Source of the DNA: Apostichopus japonicus
Lineage: Eukaryota; Echinodermata; Holothuroidea; Aspidochirotida; Stichopodidae
Direction of reading: 5' to 3'
Assembly (NCBI RefSeq): GCF_037975245.1
Contig: NC_092576.1
Span: 16,216,111 to 16,280,110 of the forward strand
DNA: 64,000 nucleotides
Positions 38,584 to 48,200 of this stretch are shown here, piece after piece; within the stretch, counting starts at the first letter, position 1, and the number at the start of each line of letters is the position of its first letter. The translations under genes and the position numbers were made by a program. The notes below the pieces were generated by a model. It worked only from the letters and a program-made list of their open reading frames with translations, was not told the DNA's origin and ran no database searches.

Positions 38584-41570
38584 CTGAAAAAGTCATAGAG
38601 AAATACATACATAATATTTAAGGTTAAATTATGTGTTATGTGCACATTTGTTTATATAGTTTATCTTCTCGTTTTTCTTGACATACACACTGAATCAACC
38701 ATTTTCTTATCTAGTAGGAATATTTTTGAGACACCAAAATGTATATCTCGAGAAAAAAAATTACAAGCCAAAATATATCTAAAAAACCGAGAAAAAAAGC
38801 AACGAAATACCGTCAAAATTATATTTTGACAAACGAAACAAGAGAAACACTTACAATGACAATAAGGGCTATCTTAAAATATATCCTTGAAAGGCGACAT
38901 GGTTTGATATTTTGTTATTTGGTTTTCGAGTAATGACCAAGATACAATTTTACCTATGTTGTCTGAAGTTAATCATGTCACAGACACGCAACAATCACGT
39001 CCCTTGGTCTTAGGGCTTAAGATGACTACGTGAAATAATTTTTGTTCACAACACAATCATAACATAACTTCTTTTACCCTATACCTCCACACTCACTGTG
39101 TTACCACTCGTTACACCCAATACTGTGCATTAATTCATCAAGTTTCAGGTCAGTGCTACCAATGAAAAAGGTGGGAAGAAATGTAAATACTTTATTTATC
39201 AGTTGATGAACGAGCACAATGTCTCAACCCTAATATACCCACTTGAATTAAGAGTGGCCATGTTATTGAAGCCATATTTTATGTTAAATTGTATGTTCGA
39301 ATCCATCGTAGTATGATAAATTCCGGAGTGGTCAAGTGCTAGTCCACAGAAGTAATGGCTTGATCTCAAAGTTGCTCCAAACATTAGCATTTTACGTCTA
39401 ACTTGAGCATTTTTTTTTTTTAAGTGCGTTAATATATTTTGTAGATGTATATTTCTGATATAAATATCCTTATATATACGAAACATATAAAGGTGGAACC
39501 GTTAACAGTGCATGGGGGACTGTACTTACCCACTTTAGAGAAAGCAGTATCAGGAATTACTAGGTATAGTGTCCCAAGTTGAACGATTAAAGCCAGAAGA
39601 CACATCATACCAAACGCTGGTCCGTTGCTGTCTCTTCTTGGAAAGCAGATAGTTAACACACTCAACAATGATATACATATGTTTGGTGCCACAAAGGTGT
39701 ACATGCCAAATTTTGTGTCAAGTCTTTCCAAATTGGCGATATACCGAACATATGATTGGTTTTGAAGGTATTGGTGGCATCTGTAGAGGGAGTCATTACC
39801 TCCAAGACCAGTAAATGTTAAACGCCAAGTAAGATGCTCAATTTCACATGGATCCATCTTTCCCAAAAGTTGTAGTTTCTGCTGTATAGTTAAAGTGTAA
39901 AAGACCAAAATAAGTCCGATGATTCAAAGAAACTTGTTTAATTCCAGTGCAACATTTAAGAAAAGTATCGCAAAAGGGTAAAAGAATAGGAATAGGAATT
40001 GGAAAAGGAATAGGGATAGCGATAGGGATAGGGATAAGAATAGGGATAGGGATAGGGATAGGGATAGGGATAGGGATAGGGATTGGGAGAGGGATATGGA
40101 TAGGGATAGGGATAGGGATAGGGATAGCGATAGGAATATGGATAGGGATAGGGGAATAGGGAATAGAGAAATAATAAAGAAGAATAAAAAGAAGAATCAG
40201 TAAGTATGATATTAACTTTGACGTTTTACAACGTTCTGAGCCAAATTGCTACAATACTGAACTACACATTATGTTTGTGTAACCACATTGATCCCCTACT
40301 CCAGTTAGAACGTCCAAAAGCGATAATGCTTTGAGTTATTGGACAAAACAGTTTTCGAATAAAGTTGGAACCTTTTATCTCAACGACGGAAAAGTATGTT
40401 AAGAGACAAGATTTACAAATTTGTTTCTAGTTATCAGATCCATCAGTGTTGATATTGATATCTGCATCAATATTCTTCCGCACGAAGCAAAATAAACATA
40501 ACAGTTCCAAATGAAACAAAACTAATTGTACTCATTAAGGCAAAAGCAAAATCAGAAAACGATATTCATGATTTCTTGAAGAACTATGCAACCGTACCTT
40601 ATTTTAGTCAACTAGTAATCAATTTTATGTATTGTTTACAATTAAATTGCTTTCTCTGTGTTTATTGCGCTTGAAACGATAGTTCAATGTTTACCTCATT
40701 ATCCTGGTGCAGCCAAGTTGTAAACGTAACGTCACAAGTTTGTTTGTCTTTTGGGAAGTTCTTCACGCATATCGAGCAAAACGTTCTCGTTGACGCAATG
40801 GTAACCCACTCTACTTTACCAGTGTTACGAACTTTTACAATATCGGTCTCCGTTTGAAAACTTCCATCGCTATGTTTTGATAGTCTGAGAACAAACAACA
40901 ATAACAGGCCACACATTGATGATACAAAAATATAAGCATCCAAGAATTGTTGTTCGGGAACAAACGTGGTCGATGTGATAAAGTGGACTGTGTATCTGTT
41001 CATTCCTGTTAAGAAACTTTTTATCGTTTTAATGACATAGTAATTGTCTGTTGGCATTGGGAGAAAGTACACGAATTGAACTGTTTCGATTATGCTTGGC
41101 TTTGAGGATTTCACAAGTTCGAAAATAAAACGAAATGGAGACAGACGGAAAATGTTTACGTATTATGATTTGTGGTCAGCGAGTATTTAATAACCTTTGA
41201 GGGTATTTCAAAGAGATTAGAGAAACAAGTATGAATTAATTTTGGTGAAAGAGTTGGAGTCAAGCCTCAAAGGATGACAGTGAAGAAGTATGTTTGACCT
41301 ACTATTGCTTTTTACATTTGGATAGACACCGGGTGATATAAACCTTTCCAATTCCTTGATATATGCTTGATCAATTATGAAACGTGTGTCGCATGTTAAA
41401 ACACAGTCATTATATAAATAAAAACTATAAATAAAAACCAACAAGCAAACGGTCTCTTACCTTTCATACAGAATCAATTCCGGTCGCCATATTTCAGTGA
41501 GGGGAAGTTCTATGTAGTCTAAATCATCGTAATCATCAGGATTCCACGAAAGGCGAAAGTCATACCAAGT
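38177..41570 (-). CDS. Nicotinic receptor-like Cys-loop ion channel subunit, 5'-partial, 4 exons
   Basis: Membrane subunit of a pentameric ligand-gated ion channel. Exons 41570-41461, 40884-40695, 39881-39530 and 38583-38177 join in matching phase to 1059 nt, giving 352 residues plus stop. Order: loop D and loop A region, Cys-loop (C-x13-C containing FPKD), loop B Trp (TTWLHQ), loop C (YRCH), M1, M2, M3, a short cytoplasmic loop and M4 ending at the stop. Typical nicotinic subunits have 450-500 residues. What is missing is the signal peptide and first beta strands, whose exons I could not find. The adjacent upstream DNA is a TA microsatellite and then satellite. Odd points: Asn at M2 -1', Gly at 0', no vicinal Cys pair, and a splice acceptor inside a TA repeat. 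No in-frame stop interrupts the four exons, so the gene may be live. Family assignment is firm; ligand and ion selectivity are unknown. Confidence 0.85.
38584..39529 (-). other. Receptor intron between M2 and M3 exons
   Basis: 946-bp intron with donor GG|GTAAGT and acceptor TTTTTCAG|GT. It is AT-rich. No repeat or gene was seen inside. Confidence 0.75.
39530..39881 (-). CDS. Receptor exon with loop C, M1 and M2
   Basis: It carries loop C (SLYRCHQYL: the conserved Tyr and one Cys are present, the vicinal second Cys is His), the pre-M1 strand, M1 ([20 protein letters not shown], with the conserved Pro) and the pore helix M2 ([20 protein letters not shown]). The M1-M2 spacing equals that of cation-selective nicotinic subunits, so residues can be numbered without a gap: -1' is Asn (normally Glu), 0' Gly (normally Lys), 2' Ala, 6' Met, 9' Leu (the conserved gate) and 20' Leu. 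Two N-glycosylation sequons (NDS, NQS) precede M1. It ends SKVG at a GTAAGT donor. Confidence 0.85.
39882..40694 (-). other. Receptor intron holding the GGGATA array
   Basis: 813-bp intron with donor GAG|GTAAAC. The acceptor is a tandem CAGCAG (NAGNAG), so the next exon could start with or without one Gln codon. The middle holds a hexanucleotide microsatellite. Confidence 0.7.
39985..40170 (+). repeat. (GGGATA)n hexanucleotide microsatellite
   Basis: About thirty imperfect copies of GGGATA, with flanking variants (GGAATA, GGGAAT). It lies in the intron between the Cys-loop and M1 exons. On the transcribed strand it is TATCCC. It is close to but not the TTAGGG telomere repeat. The plus strand translates to a Gly-Ile alternation, which is meaningless. 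Confidence 0.9.
40695..40884 (-). CDS. Receptor Cys-loop exon
   Basis: The acceptor TTCTCAG| precedes 40884, and one nucleotide completes the split Arg codon from the previous exon. It encodes LSKHSDGSF (loop A tail, with about four extra residues compared with the usual LYNNADG), then GKVEWV (beta6 Trp), then the Cys-loop [15 protein letters not shown] with exactly 13 residues between the cysteines and the FP.D turn, then TTWLHQ, where the Trp matches loop B. A further Cys lies inside the loop, which is unusual. It ends at GAG|GTAAAC. Confidence 0.85.
40885..41460 (-). other. Receptor intron before the Cys-loop exon
   Basis: 576-bp intron with donor AAG|GTAAGA and acceptor TTCTCAG. An open frame at 41217-41444 inside it has no receptor signature and is not needed for splicing. 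Confidence 0.7.
41461..41570 (-). CDS. Receptor 110-bp exon with loops D and A
   Basis: Exactly 110 bp, the length of the corresponding exon (exon 4) in vertebrate nicotinic subunit genes. It encodes [11 protein letters not shown], with the loop D Trp-x-Asp, and ends [10 protein letters not shown], the loop A region where Glu replaces the usual Asp of WRPD. The donor is AAG|GTAAGA. The acceptor is CAG|ACT, but the sequence just upstream is a TA repeat rather than a pyrimidine tract. The exon starts in phase 0, so an exon ending in phase 0 is expected further upstream. I could not find it. Confidence 0.85.
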
Positions 41571-41572
41571 CT

Positions 41573-41586
41573 GTATATATATATAT

Positions 41587-41649
<63 letters not shown>

Positions 41650-41668
41650 CATATATATATATACATAT
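41573..41668. repeat. (TA)n microsatellite at a splice acceptor
   Basis: Over 40 TA dinucleotides with CA/CG interruptions near 41586 and 41645. It abuts the AG of the receptor's 110-bp exon on the minus strand, so it replaces the usual polypyrimidine tract. Confidence 0.9.
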
Positions 41669-41839
41669 ATTACCTGGGTTATGTGGACGTTGGCATATGA
41701 CAGGGTTACGGGGACTACTAGATGTACACAAGCTAGGCCCGTAAAAATTAAGTGGTTTCTGCTGTTATGGTGAGTGGAGCTATCTATACCTTCAGAAATG
41801 CAATTTTATTTATTGAGAGAAAAGTCGGTATACATGATA

Positions 41840-41900
41840 GTGTGGACATTATTATGTGGACAGTCCCCATAATCCCCCTGTATACTAACTTTATATACAT
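41840..41900. repeat. Isolated diverged satellite-like palindrome segment
   Basis: 'attatgtggacagtccccataatccc', followed by 'gtatacta', matches the start of the 331-bp monomer (palindrome, then CGCTCGTACACTTACG-like sequence) with substitutions. It lies about 480 bp outside the array, between the receptor exon and the satellite. Confidence 0.5.
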
Positions 41901-42662
41901 TATACATAGCAGGCAATGTAAAAACGATTGTATATGCAAGGTGCACAATATGCGTACATTTTAATACTAAAAGAAAATCCAGACCAAAAGTCTAAACAAG
42001 TGGCGAATCCGTGGAATTGCATATCTAATCGCCACACACCAAATACAGACATAAACTACTGACAATACCCATGCAATCTACCCAATGTAAGGGAAATGTT
42101 AATGATATGGGTATAAGCCATTTGACCCTTTATAATGTACTCACTTATTGCCATAATAGTGTATATGTATGACACAAAAAACAATTACCAAAGTTAAAAT
42201 GAAGTATATTCGTTTTATGGAAATATGTGGTTAGCATGGTTATGGTCAGTGTGAATTAGATTAGCTGATCATTTCTGAATAAATTCAAGAGGAGCTTTGC
42301 TTTAGAGTCAATATGTTATACCACATCATGTGTATAAGATTATGTGGACGGTCCACATAATCCGCTCATACACTTACGATTATATATTCCAATTGAGATT
42401 ACGTGTGTTACAGAAAAAAAAGACGTTAATACTTCTATATGAATATATTCAATACATTCAATACACATGATTCAAACAGATCTACGAGTTCGGTAAATAC
42501 AGGATATAAAACAGACCCATATTTGACGGGTTGATTCTTTACTGAATCTGTCAATATTTGGTGCGGGGTCCTTCCTTTGAACACAGTTATTTTGAAATAA
42601 TGTACTTTATAAATTTGTAACCCTAATTTTGGTTTATAATCAATAAACAATACAATGAAATG

Positions 42663-44318
42663 TGTATAAGATTATGTGGAAGGTCCACATAATCCGCTCG
42701 TACACTTACGATTATATATTCCAATTGAGATTACGTGTGTTACAGAAAAAAAGTCGTTAATACTACTATATGAATAAATTCAATACATTCAATACACATG
42801 ATTCAAACAGATCTACGAGTTCGGTAAATACAGGATATAAAACAGACCCATATTTGACGGGTTGATTCTTTACTGAATCTGTCGATATTTGGTGCGGGGT
42901 CTTTCATAAGAACGGTTATTTGGAATTAATAGAGTTGATAAATGTTATGCCCTAATTTTGGTTTATAATCAATAAACAATACAATGAAATGTGTATAAGA
43001 TTATGTGGACGGTCCACATAATCCGCTCGTACACTTACGATTAAATATTCCAATTGAGATTACGTGTGTTACAGAAAAAAAAAAGACGTTAATACTTCTA
43101 TATGAATATATTCAATATATTCAATACAAATGATTTAAACAGATCTTTGAGTTCGGTAAATACAGGATATAAAACAGACCCATATTTGACGGGTTGATTC
43201 CTTCCTGAATCTGTCAATATTTGGTGCGGGGTCCTTCCTTTGAACACAGTTATTTTGAAATAATGTAGTTGATAAATTTTCAACCCTAATTTTGGTTTAT
43301 TATCAATAAAAAATACAATGAAATGTGTATAAGATTATGTGGACGGTCCACATAATCCGCTCGTACACTTACGATTATATATTCCAATTGAGATTACGTG
43401 TGTTACAGAAAAAAAGACGTTAATACTACTATATGAATATATTCAATACATTCAATACACATGATTCAAACAAATCTACGAGTTCGGTAAATAAAGGTTA
43501 TAAAACAGACCCATATTTGACGGGTTGATTCTTTACTGAATCTGTCGATATTTGGTGCGGGGTCCTTCCTTTGAACACAGTTATTTTGAATTATTGTTGT
43601 TGATAAATTTTAAACCCTAATTTTGGTTTATAATCAATAAACAATATAATGAAATGTGTATAAGATTATGTGGACGGTCCACATAATCCGCTCGTACACT
43701 TACGATTATATATTCCAATTGAGATTACGTGTGTTACAGAAAAAAAGTCGTTAATACTACTATATGAATAAATTCAATACATTCAATACACATGATTCAA
43801 ACAGATCTACGAGTTCGGTAAATACAGGATATAAAACAGACCCATATTTGACGGGTTGATTCTTTACTGAATCTGTCGATATTTGGTGCGGGGTCTTTCA
43901 TAAGAACGGTTATTTGGAATTAATAGAGTTGATAAATGTTATGCCCTAATTTTGGTTTATAATCAATAAACAATACAATGAAATGTGTATAAGATTATGT
44001 GGACGGTCCACATAATCCGCTCGTACACTTACGATTAAATATTCCAATTGAGATTACGTGTGTTACAGAAAAAAAAAGACGTTAATACTTCTATATGAAT
44101 ATATTCAATATATTCAATACAAATGATTTAAACAGATCTTTGAGTTCGGTAAATACAGGATATAAAACAGACCCATATTTGACGGGTTGATTCCTTCTTG
44201 AATCTGTCAATATTTGGTGCGGGGTCCTTCCTTTGAACACAGTTATTTTGAAATAATGTAGTTGATAAATTTTCAACCCTAATTTTGGTTTATTATCAAT
44301 AAAAAATACAATGAAATG
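42663..44318. repeat. Three-monomer higher-order repeat, two copies (second partial)
   Basis: Diagnostic variants recur 993-994 bp apart: 'aaaaagtcgttaatact' with 'gaataaattc' (42663 and 43657 monomers), and 'gattaaatattcc' with 'gatctttgagttcgg' (42992 and 43986 monomers). The near-identical minus-strand frames at 43098 and 44091 show the same offset. The unit is three monomers. Confidence 0.8.
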
Positions 44319-45234
44319 TGTATAAGATTATGTGGACGGTCCACATAATCCGCTCGTACACTTACGATTATATATTCCAATTCAAACAGATCTACGAGTT
44401 CGGTAAATACAGGATATAAAACAGACCCATATTTGACGGGTTGATTCCTTACTGAATCTGTCGATATTTGGTGCGGGGTCTTTCATAAGAACACAGTTAT
44501 TTTGAATTATTGTAGTTGATAAATTTGTAACCCTAATTTTGGTTTATAATCAATAAACAATACAATGAAATGTGTATAAGATTATGTGGACGGTCCACAT
44601 AATCCGCTTGCACACTTACGATTATATATTCCAATTGAGATTACGTGTGTTACACAAAAAAAGACGTTAATACTACTATATGAATATATTCAATACATTC
44701 AATACACATGATTCAAACAGATCTACGAGTTCGGGTAAATACTGGATTTAAAACAGACCCATATTTGACGGGTTGATTCTTTACTGAATCTGTCGATATT
44801 TGGTGCGGGGTGTTTCCTAAGAACAGTTATTTTGAATTAACAGAGTTGATAAATTTTTATGCCCTTATTTTGGTTTATAATCAATAAACAATACAATGAA
44901 ATGTGTATAAGATTATGTGGACGGTCCACATAATCCGCTCGTACACTTACGATTATATATTCCAATTGAGATTACGTGTGTTACAGAAAAAAAGACGTTA
45001 ATACTACTATATGAATATATTCAATACATTCAATACACATGATTCAAACAAATCTACGAGTTCGGTAAAAAAAGGTTATAAAACAGACCCATATTTGACG
45101 GGTTGATTCTTTACTGAATCTGTCGATATTTGGTGCGGGGTCCTTCCTTTGAACACAGTTATTTTGAATTATTGTTGTTGATAAATTTTAAACCCTAATT
45201 TTGGTTTAAAATCAATAAACAATACAATGAAATG

Positions 45235-48200
45235 TGTATAAGATTATGTGGACGGTCCACATAATCCGCTCGTACACTTACGATTATATATTCCAATTGA
45301 GATTACGTGTGTTACAGAAAAAAAAGACGTTAATACTACTATATGAATATATTCAATACATTCAATACACATGATTCAAACAGATCTACGAGTTCGGTAA
45401 ATACTGGATATAAAACAGACCCATATTTGACGGGTTGATTCTTTACTGAATCTGTCGATATTTGGTGCGGTGTGGTTCCTAAGAACGGTTATTTTGAATT
45501 TACAGAGTTGATAAATTTTTATGGCATAATTTTGGTTTATAATCAATAAACAATACAATGAAATGTGTACAAGATTATGTGGACGGTCCACATAATCCGC
45601 TCGTACACTTACGATTATATATTCCAATTGAGATTACGTGTGTTACAGAAAAAAAAAGACGTTAATACTACTATATGATAATATTCAATACATTCAATAC
45701 AAATGATTCAAACAGATCTACGAGTTCGGTAAATACTGGATATAAAACAGACCCATATTTGACGGGTTGATTCCTTACTGAATCTATCGATATTTGGTGC
45801 TGGGTCCTTCCTTTCAACACAGTTATTTTGAATTAATGTAGTTGATAATTTTTAAGCCCTTATTTTGGTTTATAATCAATAGACAATACAATGAAATGTG
45901 TATAAGATTATGTGGACAGTCCACATAATCCGCTCGTACACTTACGATTATATATTCCAATTGAGATTACGTGTGTTACAGAAAAAAAAGACGCTAATAC
46001 TATATGAATATATTCAATACATTCAATACACATGATTCAAACAGATCTACGAGTTCGGGTAAATACTGGTTTTGAAACAGACCCATATTTGACGGGTTGA
46101 TTCTTTACTGAATCTGTCGATATTTGGTGCGGGGTGTTTCCTAAGAACAGTTATTTTGAATTAACAGAGTTGATAAATTTTTATGCCCTTATTTTGGTTT
46201 ATAATCAATAAACAATACAATGAAATGTGTATAAGATTATGTGGACGGTCCACATAATCCGCTCGTACACTTACGATTATATATTCCAATTGAGATTACG
46301 TGTGTTACACAAAAAAAGACGTTAATACTACTATATGAATATATTCAATACATTCAATACACATGATTCAACAGATCTACGAGTTCGGGTAAATACTGAT
46401 TTTAAAACAGACCCATATTTGACGGGTTGATTCTTTACTGAATCTATCGATATTTGGTGCGGGGTGTTTCCTAAGAACGGTTATTTTGAATTAACAGAGT
46501 TGATAAATTGTTTTTGCCCTTATTTTGGTTTATAATCAATAAACAATACAATGAAATGTGTATAAGATTATGTGGACGGTCCACATAATCCGCTCGTACA
46601 CTTACGATTATATATTCCAATTGAGATTACGTGTGTTACAGAAAAAAAGACGTTAATACTACTATATGAATATATTCAATACATTCAATACACATGATTC
46701 AAACAAATCTACGGGTTCGGTAAATAAAGGTTATAAAACAGACCCATATTTGACGGGTTGATTCTTTACTGAATCTGTCGATATTTGGTGCGGGGTCCTT
46801 CCTTTGAACACAGTTATTTTGAATTATTGTTGTTGATAAATTTTAAACCCTAATTTTGGTTTATAATCAATAAACAATATAATGAAATGTGTATAAGATT
46901 ATGTGGACGGTCCACATAATCCGCTCGTACACTTACGATTATATATTCCAATTGAGATTACGTGTGTTACAGATAAAAAAGACGTTAATACTACTATATG
47001 AATAAATTCAATACATTCAATACACATGATTCAAACAGATCTACGAGTTCGGTAAATACAAGATATAAAACAGACCCATATTTGACGGGTTGATTCCTTA
47101 CTGAATCTGTCGATATTTGGTGCGGGGTCTTTCAGTTGAACACAGTTATTTTGAATTATTGTAGTTGATAAATTTGTAACCCTAATTTTGGTTTATAATC
47201 AATAAACAATACAATGAAATGTGTATAAGATTATGTGGAAGGTCCACATAATCCGCTTGCACACTTACGATTATATATTCCAATTGAGATTACGTGTGTT
47301 ACAGAAAAAAAGACGTTAATACTACTATATGAATATATTCAATACATTCAAAACACATGATTCAAACAGATCTACGAGTTCGGTAAATACAGGATATAAA
47401 ACAGACCCATATTTGACGGGTTGATTCTTTACTGAATCTGTCGATATTTGGTGCTGGGTCTTTCATAAGAACACAGTTATTTTGAATTAATGTAGTTGAT
47501 AAATTTGTAACCCTAATTTTGGTTTATAATCAATAGACAATACAATGAAATGTGTATAAGATTATGTGGACGGTCCACATAATCCGCTTGCACACTTACG
47601 ATTATATATTCCAATTGAGATTACGTGTGTTACACAAAAAAAGACGTTAATACTACTATATGAGTATATTCAATACATTCAAAACACATGATTCAAACAG
47701 ATCTTTGAGTTCCGTAAATACAGGATATAAAACAGACCCATATTTGACGGGTTGATTCTTTACTGAATCTGTCGATATTTGGTGCTGGGTCTTTCATAAG
47801 AACACAGTTATTTTGAATTAATGTAGTTGATAAATTTTAAACCCTAATTTTGGTTTATAATCAATAGACAATACAATGAAATGCGTATAAGATTATGTGG
47901 ACGGTCCACATAATCCGCTCGCACACTTACGATAATATATTCCAATTGAGATTACGTGTGTTACAGAAAAAAAGACGTTAATACTACTATATGAATATAT
48001 TCAATACATTCAATACACATGATTCAAACAGATCTACGAGTTCGGGTAAATACTGGTTTTAAAACAGACCCATATTTGACGGGGTGATTCTTTACTGAAT
48101 CTGTCGATATTTGGTGCGGGGTGTTTCCTAAGAACAGTTATTTTGAATTAACAGAGTTGATAAATTTTTATGCCCTTGTTTTGGTTTATAATCAATAAAC

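Noticed and set aside
39947-40159. Plus-strand open frame coding a Gly-Ile alternating peptide
   Set aside because: It is the translation of the GGGATA microsatellite inside a receptor intron.
41217-41444. Minus-strand open frame between two receptor exons
   Set aside because: The flanking exons splice directly in phase and the frame has no Cys-loop receptor motif, so it is intronic.
41571-41731. Tyr-Ile repeat upstream extension of the 110-bp exon frame
   Set aside because: It is read-through of the TA microsatellite. The AG acceptor at 41571-41572 and the family's 110-bp exon length fix the exon start.
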